Shown piece by piece: positions 35,009 through 47,490 of a stretch of DNA of 64,000 nucleotides. The stretch lies in the NCBI GenBank assembly GCA_005408345.1, contig SEMN01000146.1, positions 930,001-994,000 on the forward strand. The letters run 5' to 3'. The notes beneath the pieces are model-generated. The model saw only the letters and a program-made list of their open reading frames with translations. It made no database searches and had not been told where the DNA came from. Each line of letters begins with the position of its first letter. Position 1 is the first letter of the stretch. This stretch comes from Macquaria australasica. Its lineage: Eukaryota; Chordata; Actinopteri; Centrarchiformes; Percichthyidae. Position numbers and translations under genes: made by a program.

Positions 35009-35584
35009 CAATCAAGCCATCACTGCCAATTAAGCATAAGATTCTCAGGACATGAATCAGTCTTCAGACTTCTGTTGTTTGTCATTTTAGAGAAATCAAA
35101 CATTCTGTGACTCAGCTCCAGAGTGTTGGTAAAGACAAAGTGATGCAACCACACAGAGGTGGTAATCAAGAAAGACTACTATTTCAGTGTGAAGCTTAAT
35201 GGATTTTCACATTAAATGCCATATCTCCAGTTAAAGCTGGAGTTCTGAACTTTTGTCTCGCTCAAATTTCCACAGTTCGAAGACAATAATCCATTATTTA
35301 AGTAGAGTAATAGCTACATAGTCTACTCCAAATATTTTACAAAGATCAACCTGTCCAAGAGCAGTAACAGGACATCCACATCTGTCCTCAGTAGCGCTCT
35401 CCAACGAGGAAAACCTACACCAGTGGTTATCCTTGTTTGTCCTTTAATGTTGGGGGCCTGGAAATTTTCAATAAGGCAATTCTGAAGACACATCTTACCA
35501 GAGGTCACAACTATGTGCGTTTGGTGGTTGGGTTGATTGACACTTGTTGGTGAAAGGTTAAAAGACTCCACCATGAAACTAAAG

Positions 35585-35632
35585 GGCTGTTGCACACTGA
35601 AGAAGGCATAGCTGAAACGTTTGTGCATTTTA
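35585..35632 (+). other. hammerhead-like stem-loop, possibly from a Penelope-type element
   Basis: TGCACA (35591-35596) pairs perfectly with TGTGCA (35622-35627). The enclosed sequence begins CTGAAGA, has a short GGC/GCT stem and then GAAAC, which resembles the CUGANGA...GAAA core of hammerhead ribozymes. Similar CTGAAGAAGGC...GAAACG segments are frequent in animal retroelements, and Penelope-like elements are known to carry hammerheads. Helix III is almost absent, so catalysis is doubtful. Confidence 0.3.
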
Positions 35633-38600
35633 CTGCTGAACTTTAAAAAATAATGAGTGAATTGAAGAAGCTGTTTGTTTGTTGTTTTGTTTGGGTGTGC
35701 AAACCTGTTTTGTATTTTTTTTAATCATTGCTGCACATATGGCTGGTGCTGCCATTAGTGTTGTCCTACTTGAAAATTCAAGTTAGTTAGATGAAAATGG
35801 TAAATGTTGAGGTCAATAAGAAATAAAACTACAAAATTGGCTCAGAAAATAACAGAGCGGTGGATGCCAACATATTATCCTCTAATAGTGTTCTCTCTTT
35901 TACTTTTTTTTCATGTTTGTTCTAGAAAGCAGTCTGACAAACTTTGACAAACACGCTAAATAAATTTGACTTGATCACAGCCATTTGTTGCTAAGCAACA
36001 CTTTTCCGAAGACTTCCACTCCGCATTTTGCCCAGAAGAGACCAACAGACAGACATAAGTTTGACTGAAACAAAGCATGTAATACAATAACAAACACGGA
36101 AAAGTGTTTCCAAATGAAATGCTCGCCAGGAGGCTTAAGTCAACTCAGCTGGCAGCACAGATGCTGTCCGTTCCCTTTCCTTGGTCGCCAAGGCAGGGAG
36201 CACCAAACCCTCTGTGAAGCCAATTTCAAAATGGAGAGCTGTGACTCCAGCCGAGGCTCCTGCTCGATGGGTGAGATGCCCCAAATTTTGCTCTACACAA
36301 ACTCAACAGAACCCATATGATGGAAACAAGGTTTTTATCCTTTTCATTTTGCAATTTTTATTTCAGTCTCTCCGTACCTGTAGAGTGGACTCAGCTGCAT
36401 TGTGTATAACATACAAAACACAATTCATCAAATCGAATGACGTGGAATATCTCTACGAGAATAACACATAATTATGAGCATAATTGCATCATCGCCTCAA
36501 GATGAAGCATAAAACAAAATAGCGCTTTTATAAAACCTCTATTAAACGGGTGTATTCACCAGATAATCACTGCCTGCAGGTTGAATGAAATGAGGTTAAT
36601 TAGAAGGCCACTGGAGAATGGAAATATAATAAAATAACAGAACTTGAGAAAAGTCATAACGTGTTGTGCAAGTTGGGAATAATAGAAAGTTGACTAACTT
36701 TGGACAGGCATTGAATTCAGAAATTTGGCTGAAGATTATGTCTGTTGTTGGACTTGATTAACCCAGAGTTTTGAAAGGAATGAGACAAAAATGTGACGCA
36801 TGGTTGAACGGCGTGGGATTTGTTCTGGATATGTGCATGCGTGCGACAGCTTACGTGAACGTGCTTATTAATGTTTAGAATAAATATCTGACAGATGCAC
36901 ATTTTATATAGTTGAATCAGACACTTACGTGGAAATAATATTACAGCAGGATAAACAACACGATCCATATGACCAAGTATATTTAAACCTCGGTCAAATC
37001 TGCAAAACTGAAAAGAAAACAAATCTTAAACATACAGGCTTAAAATATACAGGCTGATTACCACTTACTTTGCTGGGGTTTTTTTCAACATGTTATTAAT
37101 GATGCGTCATGTTTTAGATACTGTAGAAGTCCACCCTGTCTGTCCAGAGATTCAGCACCTGCTACTTTCTCTGCATAGAGCGTTTGTTTTCATCTTCTTT
37201 TTTTGTCTAACTTTTTTCCATACAGCCTGTTTTCTAGTTGGTTTTGGACTATTTAAAGGGTCATTTTCTGCAGCATTCATTTGATACAACCAATTACGTC
37301 TCCACACAGTCACATCAGGATTAGGTAGAAAACCATATAAATGTTTATCCTTCAAATATTTTTCATACTTGAACCACAACAGAATAATACAACCACTAGC
37401 ACTAACAGACACTGTTACAATTAGAGATTATTTAAAAAGGTAAAATTATATTTCAACTATCTTTCACTCTGGCTAGCAGGGGAAGCGGCAGCCCCGGTTA
37501 CTAACCGCACAGTAAGTCCCATTATTCCCAAGAATTACATCCATATTGGACGATTCTGCACTTCACAGTTTAGGAAGTAGTGTGCCCTACATGTAGCACG
37601 GCGGAGAGTAAGGGTGTGAAGGTTGAGGTGGTGGATGGGCGTTTGGCAAGTCCAACTTTCATCAAGAGACCAAAGTTTGCATCCTATTACACAACAGCAA
37701 TTAATAAAATCAATTGATTTTGGTCCAGAATTTAGCTGTTATATACTAGTGGCCCTAAGTATATCAGATTTCATGAATTGGAAAAACATTGCCATTAAAT
37801 GTAATCGACGCTTCAATTACGTTTCCTTCAAAACGTATTTGGAAATGTACAGAAGTATTTTGTGAGACATTTTAAATCTTAAATAGAAACACTTTTTAAA
37901 TATATAAATAGGACATATAAGGTAGGACATAAAATCATTGTGAATAGCTTTACGAAGTATCAAGAGTATAAAACACACTATTCCTGAGAACAAAAAGTCT
38001 AAATAAACAATGCTTTGGAGAGAGCATGTCGACTTTTTCAGAACAAGAGTGCTCAGCCTCCCCACAGTGTCATTTTTTATTTTTCTTATCTTCTGCACCT
38101 TGAAGGCTGCCACAGAGGAGAAGTCTGCGGTGCTGCGCTCCGGGAAGGCTTCAGTGGTCTCCAGAGAAAAAGTCTTCGTTTAGTATTGAACAGTCCAGTA
38201 ACCATGTCTTTGAGCTGTGTCTGAGGCCATTGCCTCCTCTCTGAAACTTCCAATTGCAAGTTTTCTGTTGTGCGGAAATGTTATAGAATTTTCTCAGAAT
38301 CTGTGCAGATATCAATGCTTTTTCTCAACAGTGTCTGGACTTTGAATTGCTCGCCTGCAAATGTCATAAAATTGAAATTCTTGAGGATCTGCTGACAGTC
38401 AATTTGAGGAAACAGAAAAAAATGAAGAGGAGAAAGATTCGTCACGGCTGTTCACTGTTTTTATGCGACTGACACTGGGGAAATGGGAAACGCCTTATTT
38501 GCTGTGGGGTGGGATTTTGCTTTCACTGACAATTTTCAGTTTTGAGTTCTGCACATCTAAGTAAGCCTGAACCACTTGATAAAAGCAGAAAAAGCAATTG

Positions 38601-39739
38601 CCACTGTCATCTGTAAAATGGGATTTGTGATATATAGGCAGCTATTTCTTATCCACTGTCTCTTAACTTACAGTATGTGTAACAACACAGCCTGGTTCAT
38701 CGCAGTATTAACTCCATATACCCACATGGTTTTATCCTGTAAATGTGTTAGTTTTTCACTTTCTATCAAGAGTGGATGTATGCAGCTTTTATATTTCAGC
38801 TGTGTCTTGTGAAAGGCCACAGTAGCTTTCTGCATTTAAACGTGTAAACTCTGACCCTCTTTTAGATGGCAGAAGGTAAAGGACGGTAGACAGACGATCA
38901 AAGACATTTACCATCAGTTGTGTCTATTCTTTGTGCACTCCTTTCAGAATGTGGAGGACATTTATTTTAAGTTGTCTTTTACAAGAAAGGACACGTAATG
39001 GGCACAAAACATTGTCAGATCTTTTGAAGAACCAATTTCTTTAAAGGAAAGTGGCCAGCTCACGTACCTTCCGTTGGAATAGTCATATGTACATACACTG
39101 AGAAACAACCTATTTTGTTATTTAGGTATGAGGACATGTTGTGTGAACTACCCACTTCTTCTATTTAATCCAAAAAGAATCTTTGTTCCTCCCGCTGGAC
39201 TCTTTACCTCTTGTGCATCAAAGGATGTTTTACAACAACAAATATGAAAGCTTCAATGCTCAATCACTGCTGTGATGAATCATCCAGCAGTAAAAAGGAG
39301 CAAAAGCAGCCATAGCTTGATTAACCAAGAACTGCATGGCCCCTGGGCACACGTGTCAGACCTTGCATTCAGTACGCACGAAACCCGAACATCACTGACC
39401 TTGACCCTGTTCAGCAAGATGTTACTCATCACTCATGATGTCAGTCAGAAATGTTTCTTGATGGAGTCCCCGGTGGTCTCTGCTGGCAGCGTGGAACCAC
39501 TGCTGCTGTGTCACTCACAGACAATCATTCACTCCCTGCAGATTCTCAGATATCCTGTATATAAGGCTAAAATCCTTTCACATTCATCAGGTGAACAGCT
39601 CCAAATGAATGCTAATGTTCCTGCTCCCATGTGGCTGCTAGATGTGTCCATAGCCACATCTACCTCCTGAGCCACAGCCACCCTATGTCAGTGTTGTGTT
39701 TACAGCTTTTTCTGCTAACCTCAAGTGGATGAAAAGTTA
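35633..39739. other. intergenic, no gene seen
   Basis: No exon or repeat terminus recognised over about 4.1 kb. The 132-codon frame at 39272-39670 (plus) has no domain or splice context. Overlapping frames near 37090-37412 lie on opposite strands. Confidence 0.4.
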
Positions 39740-40140
39740 TTTAAAGTAGGTTTAAAGACACATTGCATGGTTTATTTTTCAGCCCTTTACCTATATTAGA
39801 TATTTCACTAGCAAGGACCACACCATCAATGAGATTGTTTAAACAGTTTATTAATGCAAAGAGTTCTTCCACTTGTTGTCTGCGTTGTGGGGAAGCATCG
39901 GTAGGGAATCTTCCATTGCACCTGGACACAACGGACCCCCCCAGGACCCTACGGAGAGGAGGAAGGAGAGGAAGAAACAAGAAGAGAAAACAAGGTGGGG
40001 GTGGAGGAAGAGCGAAAGAGGAGGAGGGGGTTAAGTGGGTATTTATAGGAATGCCGGAAGTGGCTTAGTTGAGGTGTGGTCCTGCTCCTGAAACTCTGCT
40101 AGATAGCTCCAATTTTAGCAGAGATCCAGACAGGAAACAT
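39740..40140. repeat. repeat-like block with polypurine tract
   Basis: Frames are open on both strands (39741-39980 minus, 39763-40068 plus), and a nearly all-purine run spans about 39951-40031 (gagaggaggaaggagaggaa and following). The minus-strand frame contains DASPQRRQQVEELFALINCL, which looks protein-like but which I cannot place. The block runs directly into the SINE-like segment. Confidence 0.35.
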
Positions 40141-40252
40141 GGGGAGAGAGAGAGGGGGGATTGTGACATGCAAAAAAAAGGTCCTCAGTAAGAATCAATT
40201 CAAGGTTGTTATGGTTACATGTCTTAAACCACTAGGTCACTAGGATGCTGGT
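40141..40252 (-). mobile_element. decayed tRNA-derived SINE-like segment
   Basis: Read on the minus strand, it opens with gacctagtggtttaagacat, a damaged A box of the GTGGYxxAGTGG type. A region where the B box should lie is badly eroded, followed by aggacctttttttgcatgtc and a CT-rich tail. It matches a common fish repeat with a tRNA-like head. It is not a functional tRNA. Confidence 0.5.
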
Positions 40253-40697
40253 TATTACTTCTAGACTACTCCCTCAAAGTATTTTTTAGCCATTACAAAG
40301 CATCAATCATTATATCTGAAACTTGCTCATAAAATTTAAGAGCGAAATAATTTTGTTGGTGGAGTTGGATTGCAGAAGAGTTTACTGAAGCACTTCTAAA
40401 AGAAGGACAAAGTGAAATGTTAAATTTTATTGAAATGGATTGATTATGTCTCTACTGTGTATGATGTTGAGTCCTCTGCCCCACCAGTGTATGGGCATTG
40501 TCGTTGACATTTGCTTCAGTGAAGGTTGTCTTTAAAGCTGCTATTGGGGACTAATCACTCTAAATTGTGGCCCATGGCACAGAAGCTCAGGCAGGTGTAT
40601 CCAAGATATTTTAAAAAGTACTAAACACAAACTCAGCCCTCAGAATCCTTTAGGGCACAGTTATAAGCATTGTCTGCCTGTAATCCAGGGATGCCAG

Positions 40698-41252
40698 TGA
40701 AAGAGAAAGACAGGTATTTTTAAACCTGGGTCCTATTTTTACAACTTTTGGGGTCTAAATGACTTACCAAAAGTTTTGGAATTGGTCCAGTAGATCGTCT
40801 CTGCCGGCATCCACGAACAAGCTGCAATGGCTGCAACGTAATCCTTTGGGGCAATTGCGCCTGTGAAAAGTATGACCACTAAAAGTGCTTGTTTTTGCCG
40901 CTGACAGGCTCAGATTGTTACAACATTATTCAGCCATGACTTTGGAAATAAATTCTTGCTAGCAGCTCCTCTGTGTAAACTCTTCTCTCTGACTCACGGT
41001 TTTACCATCATCTTCCAGCAACAACTCAACCTCTCGTGATTTCAGAGCGAGACTTTTCCTTGAGTGAGACTTTCTGTTTCTGGTTAAACAAAAAGGATCT
41101 TACTCTTTAACAAACAGTCTGTCTCTGTAGGGATCCTTTCCATAATGTTTGAATAAATTTGAATAACAATCTGAGCCTGTCAGTGGCAAAAACAAGCAAG
41201 GTAAGTATTGGTCATTTAGACCCCAAAATTTGAAATACCGGAGTTTCCCTTA
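40698..41252. mobile_element. large foldback element
   Basis: The arms are long inverted repeats. The left arm has aggtatttttaaacctgggt, then ttttggggtctaaatgactt, then gcttgtttttgccgctgaca. The right arm has the inverses: cctgtcagtggcaaaaacaa, then gtcatttagaccccaaaatt, then gaaataccggagtttccctt. Each arm is roughly 230-270 bp with small gaps. No coding potential. This structure is typical of foldback MITEs. Confidence 0.75.
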
Positions 41253-43240
41253 AAAAAGGTTGATTACCAGAATACCTACATCTGCTGCATGTGGCAGGTG
41301 TTGATTTGATTTGTACTGTTTCCCTTCTGATTGCCTTGTACAATAAGAAGAGCAAAAGAGATGCTCAGAGCTCAGAGGAGTCTTAACATCAAGTAGACTG
41401 AGTGTCTGCAATCAGTAAAATATTACTTATGTGCCAATATACTGAAATAATTCATTTGTTTGATGGCTGTTTTCATTTTTAGGGCTTTTCATTGTGCCTC
41501 AAATAACCCTCCAGTCACTTTGGTATAATTGCCATTAACAATTTTTACAATTGCTGAGATGTTTGGAGTATCATCCAACTCAACAATTTTTCTTTTGCTT
41601 TATAATTTGCATCTGACTTTTCAATCAGCCTTCAACACTGTTAAATGCAGTGTTGAGGACAGTATAGGCCACCATGCTTTTTGGTGATGGTCTCCATTTT
41701 TATGGCAATGATAACAATGTCTTGAAATTAATGGGGTAATGCTTAATAATATTTCAGTGATACATTTATAATTAAGTTTTTAAAAAAAAGGATGTTTCTT
41801 ATTGTTTTGATTTTTAAAGACATCTTTCAGCTTATTCAAAACAATCTCTGAAAGGTACAGTGAGAGTACTGTAAATTACATATACATACAAAATCATCAG
41901 TGTCTAGTTGAGGAGCTAAGTTTGCGCTTTTTGCTCTACAGGATACAGTAGTGTAAGATTATGAGTCAAAAAATAAGGTTTGAGTGTTAAGTTGTCATCA
42001 GATCATCCAGCCAACAGTAATCTTGTGTGTGTCTGGCATATGATAATTTCAAATACTGAAACCAATTTTACACATACCATATGGGCCTTCTAGTAGAATG
42101 TACTTCTTTTAGGGATTCGTGTTGACAGTTGAAACTGTCAAATACACACCTTCACCGGTTGTGGCAACACTTAAGCCACCAGGGACATGGTTTGGAATTG
42201 CTCAAGAAACTGTTTTTAACTTTTGCAGTGTGCACAGGGATAGGCTGTCAAAACATAACACTTACTATCACATCATATAGACGTTTGCACTTTTGCACAT
42301 GCCATGAAAAACTCATTATCATGCAGTAAATTGGAAATTCTGTTAAAGGTTTTGAATACATTGCCATTGCATCATGAAATTGATGAAAATGATAGCATAC
42401 TGTATGAGCCCTTACTGATACACAAGACCCAGTGGTGATTTGATATCAAAAAAATGCATGAGGTCTTGCTCAGATTGATGCTGCTGTTGTTTTTCTTTTT
42501 TTCTGTTAGCAAGCTTCAGGTTTGGAAGTGTTGGTATACAGTGAAGAATTAATGCAAAAGGGTGACGCATATTTTACCTGGACTGTAATTCTCCTTGAAA
42601 TGTTTATGTGTTTACAGTCACTGAAGTATTCCATTACGTTTTCATGCATATGACAGGATTAGTGGCATTATTAATTGGACTTTATACACATAAGCACTTT
42701 GAGATTATACTATCACACATGATATATTCTGAAAAACCCTTTTTCTTTTGATTTGTTTTGAAGAAGATTTTTGATCTCATCTTCTCTACGGTCGTGTTAG
42801 TGCTGTGCAGACTCAGTAGCAGTGGCTTGACTTCCATCTTTGCAATCACAATTACAAATATAGTCATTGAAAGATATTTAAGTTAGTCATGAAGCCATGT
42901 AATAAAAGAGTTAACTAAGCATTAGTAGCAAGCATTTGGAACACTTTTTAAGCATCATTAGCACCTTCATTACACAGCACAACATGGTCAAGCCACAGCT
43001 CCATCTAGTTTAATTAGTATGATTGACCTCGTCACGTCAACATCAGCTATGCATGTACAGTGCAGCAAGTGACAACTAAAAATCCATTGAATGTTCCACT
43101 CATTTGTACAAATATATTCTCAAATAATATGTGAGTCTGCAGCTATTTAAAACAGTCTTCAGTCTTACTATGGCCAAACAATGCTGCAATCCCCTTCTCT
43201 TTTGCTGCAGTCCATTCATCAGAGAGCACAAGAGTCTTCA
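41253..43240. other. intergenic, no gene seen
   Basis: AT-rich sequence with no supported feature. Confidence 0.45.
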
Positions 43241-43575
43241 TTTATAGTGCTGCAAGAAGCCAAGCCCAAGGTGAGTTCTCACAGTTTGAGACAGAGTGAC
43301 CCTCATCAATGATTTGTGCCTCAGCCTCACTTCCGCAGAGCAGAGACGCACCTGTACGTACAACCAGACCAATGTTTACAACAAGGCCTGCACGGATGGA
43401 GACATGGCGGCAGTGCAGTCTCATTTGTGGTGTCTGGGACTCCCACTACTCCCAGTGGCGTCAGGTTCTTGGCCAGAAAAGACATCTGCCAAGCTGTCTC
43501 TTCATCTTCTGCAGGGTTTCACTGAAAAGACAAGTATAGTCTGTAGGAAAAAAGAATATTGTTCCAGATAATCTA
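43241..43575. other. GC-richer block with several overlapping open frames
   Basis: Three plus-strand frames and one minus-strand frame stay open over much of 43242-43571. None matches a family I know. A real short exon would explain one frame only, so elevated GC content or an old repeat is the likelier cause. Confidence 0.25.
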
Positions 43576-44175
43576 TTACCAATAGAGATTTTGAAGAGTT
43601 AAATAGATTAATCTTTAGCAACATGTGCATCTAAACTGTTGTTCTGAATAAACGCATCTGTTAAATATCTCAAATGTAAATTGGATGCCCATATTATATA
43701 TCATTGTTCAAGTAGACACACTGAATGATGAATGACTGTGTCCAGAGACAATGGCCATGACTTTTACATATTGCATCATCAATGCATTAATAATGCATTC
43801 TGTAGCACTTTGCTCAGTGCCATTACTATGTTTCATATTGTCGAAAAAGAACAACAGTTCATTCCCCTGCTTTTGCTTGCAAGCTTTGTCTGTCAACCAG
43901 ACCTTAAGGGCCTGTTTAAAAATTAATGAGCAGTGCTTACACTGTAAATAACTGCTGGTAATGCACCTTGGGTTATTTGAAATGTAAAACCTACTGTCAT
44001 GCTTTGATTATCTATGTATCTGCCCTGAGCACGGATCCGAGCACGGAAGCAGTGTTCCATGCAGTCTGGTTGCTGGCTGACTTATTAAGGCTCGTTGTCA
44101 CTTGTGAGCATGTTGAACAGTTCCCTTGAGTTGAGAAGCAATGGGGTTACTGCAACAGAATTTTGAGGGCACTTC

Positions 44176-44176
<1 letters not shown>
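43576..44176. other. intergenic, nothing recognised
   Basis: Overlapping open frames on both strands at 43708-43951; no feature supported. Confidence 0.45.

Positions 44177-44178
<2 letters not shown>

Positions 44179-44212
<34 letters not shown>
44179..44212. repeat. (TA)n microsatellite
   Basis: An uninterrupted run of 17 TA units. Confidence 0.95.
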
Positions 44213-44214
<2 letters not shown>

Positions 44215-45550
44215 GTGATGTAATTCTGAAGCAGTAATTATTTTTAGGACTCCAGGGACAATATACTGCTGAAAATATGTCACAGGGAGATTGTTTTAAA
44301 GGAATCTCAAACATCCATTCTTTAATTTCTCAGAAAAACATTATGACTATGGCTGCATTCATTCATTCCTCTTATATTACTAACACTGGAAAAGCCTTAT
44401 CCAGACATTCTCAGCAAAGAGCTATATGCAGAGGACAGACAAATAGCTCCACTCTGCCATCAATCAGTGTGTCAGTCCTCATTAGTTGTGTTCTGGATGT
44501 ACCCTTAAACAAGCCCAACCTCGTGTCTTTGTAATTGTGTGTCTAGCTACTGATACCAGGCCCCTGCCCAGTGAATAATTAATTTGGGTAAATTGTGCTG
44601 CTATAATTTGTATTCCTACCGTACAAGTCTCATCGTCACCCTTTTTCCATATCGGACTGGAAGTCTATTTTCTGCCCCATATCAATTTTTCATATGCAGC
44701 CATTTGTCCTTAGGGGACGAATGTCATCTCAACACTGGATACTGAGTTTTCACCTGTCCCCACGGCATTCCACTGACATTTCCTGGACACTGAACAACAT
44801 GGAAAAGACTTGATTGTACTTATTCTTACTTAAAAACTTGTCCTACTTCTATCTCACATAGTCCCATTGCTTTGAACATAGGGCTGCTTTGAGTTCACAA
44901 AAATATTTGACCCATGCTGGGGTTTTTTAGAGCACACCCACCCTGCATAACAATCATCTCTGAGCTTTTTTTCATTTCATTTCATCCAGTTGCTACATTT
45001 CACCAGCGGCCACAATTGACCCTATACAGAGCAACATGAATGAGTTTCGGTGGCACCTGATTATCAGCCTGCTTGATGAGTCTGGGCTCTGCCTCCCACC
45101 CATACGCAGTTTAGAAAAAACGAGTGAGGCTTGCTCCAGATGGTCATGCCCTTTAGAAGTCTCTCTCTTCCCTGTAATGGAGCAAGTTGGCTCTTATTCC
45201 CCAGACTGAGCACTGGGATCAGTCCAGGCGGCTGCTGTTAATGAGCCTCGGTGTTCCCTCCTCTGTCATGCTGGGGTTTCTGGCTCGGCATATACCTTGC
45301 TTGTGTTTTATCTGTCCATGTTTCTGCATGGGATCAGACAGGGGGAATTGGGAAGCAGGTTGGCCCTATGAAACCAACAGTTTCAGTCCACCCCATGCAT
45401 GCTATAGCAACTGCTGACATTCTAACCTAATTGTATCGATACACAGCACTATTTGAAAGTTGTGATGTTTCACTTGAAGAGCACGTACATACTATCATTA
45501 AAACATTTAAGCAAAGATGTTTCTTTTGTTTGTACTGTGGCTTCTTCAAT
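44213..45550. other. intergenic, no gene seen
   Basis: No repeat terminus or exon recognised. Confidence 0.45.
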
Positions 45551-46590
45551 AACTCAATTCAATTCAATTCAGTTTTATTTATATAGCGCCATAACACAAC
45601 AAAGTTATCTCAGGGCACTTTTTCATATACAGCAGGTCTAGACTGACTCTTTATATTTACAGAGACCCAACAATTCCCACCATGAACAGCACTAGGCGAC
45701 ATTGGCAAGGAAAAACTCCCTTTTAACAGGTAGAAACCTCGAGCAGAACCAGGCTCTAGGTGGGCGGTCATCTGCCTCGACCGGTTGGGTTGAAGGGGGA
45801 GGGGAGGGGGGAGCGGGAGAGAGAGCAGGAGGAAAGAGAACATACAGCAGCACAATACAGTTCCACATAGAGATGTAAAGTAATAGTTGTGGTAACAGTA
45901 TTGATGTTAATATTAATAGAAATAATACTAATAGAAATATTATAATAGTAATACTAATAATAAGAGCAGTAACAGTAATAACAGCAGGGTGTAGAGCAGA
46001 AACACGGGGGCAGCAGGTGGCCTGCAACCATAGATCCAGACTCTACAGCTCAGGAGGCAGAAACACCTGCGGAGAGAAAGCACACAACTACGGGAAGAAG
46101 TTGAATTAGTAACAAGCATTGATGGGATATGAGGGCGTACAGATGGAGAGGAAGAGGAGGAGAGAGGAGAGAGGAGCTCAGTGCATCATAGCAAGTCTCC
46201 CAGCAGTGTAGGCATAACTAAGGGGGGGCTCAGGGGTCACCTGAGTCAGCCCTACTATAAGCTTTATCAAAGAGGAAAGTCTTAAGCCTACTCTTAAATG
46301 TGAGGAGGTTGTCCGCCTCCCGTACACAAACTGGGATCTGGTTCCACAGGAGAGGAGCTTGATAGCTGAAGGCTCTGGCTCCCATTCTACTTTTAGAGAC
46401 TCTAGGAACCACAAGGAACCCTGCATTCTGGGAGCGCAGTGCTCTAGTGGGGTAATAGGGTACTATGAGCTCTTTAAGATATGATGGTGCCTGACCATTT
46501 AGGGCTTTGAAGGTGAGGAGAAGGATTTTAAATTCTATTCTGGATTTTACAGGGAGCCAGTGTAGAGAAGCTAATAACAACACCATAGTC
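45551..46590 (-). mobile_element. 5'-truncated non-LTR retrotransposon (LINE 3' end)
   Basis: On the minus strand, an open frame (46586-46230, about 118 codons) carries the reverse-transcriptase C-terminal signature LHWLPVKSRIEFKILLLTFK, then LKELIVPYYPTRALRS, APLLWNQIPVCVRE and FKSRLKTFLFDKAYS. This is typical of the fish L2/CR1/Rex1-like group. The 3' UTR follows, with CTCGAGCAGAACC-class sequence, and ends in a (TTGAA)n tail at 45553. The 5' end is lost near 46590, as usual for target-primed insertions. The two short tails at 510 and 24674 belong to the same family. Clade assignment is tentative. Confidence 0.8.
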
Positions 46591-47049
46591 TAACTTCTAA
46601 ATAATCTAAAATACCTTCAGTTCTTGTTCTTCTTCAGATCTACACACTGTGTGTGTGTAGTGTACCTAACTCACACTGTAGATCATGTCTCTGCGCATGC
46701 TCCATATTATAGGCATACAAATGAGAATAGGCAAATCACTCTGTGCTCTTATCATTATTACACTGTTGATTCCCTCCGAACTAAACTGATACAATATATT
46801 TTCCATTCTACCTATTACACAATGTAACTTTCTCCCTCATGCTTTCAATTATTTCTACAAGATTATTAGAATTTTTGTTAAAAATATCTGACTTAATTCA
46901 GACTATAGTTATAATGAGTTATAATTGACTCACACAACTGTACTACTACTTCTACCTCCTCCACTACCCCTTTTACAGTTACTACTAATAGTAATAGTAA
47001 TGTACAGTTACTACTAATAGTAATGTTAATAGAATTATAACATTACTAA
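46591..47049. other. intergenic, AT-rich
   Basis: Contains short TACTACTAATAG repeats (46980-47025) and otherwise nothing recognised. Confidence 0.5.
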
Positions 47050-47490
47050 TCCATCAAAAACTTGTTGAGATATTTCAGGCATTCATGGTCCAAACAGGAC
47101 CTCCTCTTGTGCCATCATCAGGTTGACAGCTGTGCTTTTAATTGAAATGTCTCAACAACTATTGGATGGATTTTCTTTGGTACAGACATTCCCTCAAGAT
47201 TAATTGTAACAACTTTGGTGATCCCTTAACTTTCCATATAGCGCCATCATCAGGTCAAAATTTGTCCAATACTTTGTTTCATGACCAAAATACTTGCAAA
47301 GTGAATGGCTTTCCCATGAGCCTCAGCTGTACTTTGTGTTTAGTGCTAATTAGCAAGGTAAACTAAGATGTTAACATGGTTAACATTATACCTGCTTAAC
47401 ATCAGCATGTTAGCATGCTGTCGTTAGCATTTAGCAAAAGCACAGGTATGCTTAAGTACTCACAGAGCTGCTAGCGTGGCTGTAGAGTCT
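47050..47490 (+). repeat. dispersed fish repeat with internal tandem duplication
   Basis: Related blocks occur twice: catcatcaggttgacagctg near 47115 and catcatcaggtcaaaatttg near 47247, about 130 bp apart, each preceded by damaged copies of a tttggtgatccc-type sequence. The 3' half has the characteristic gttaacatgg/catgttagcatgctg motifs and ends near gagctgctagcgtggctgta. Matches a very common percomorph repeat. Confidence 0.65.

Noticed and set aside
39272..39670. 132-codon open frame as a gene
   Set aside because: No recognisable motif, no promoter or splice logic, no neighbouring exons.
40141..40252. Functional tRNA gene
   Set aside because: The A box is damaged, the B-box region is eroded and a cloverleaf cannot be drawn; it fits a decayed SINE head.
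46230..46586. 118-codon minus-strand frame as a host gene
   Set aside because: The sequence is a LINE reverse-transcriptase C-terminus with the matching 3' UTR and tail next to it.
47050..47490. CRISPR-like or satellite array
   Set aside because: Only two degenerate units of about 130 bp; no regular short repeats and spacers, and the context is a vertebrate genome.
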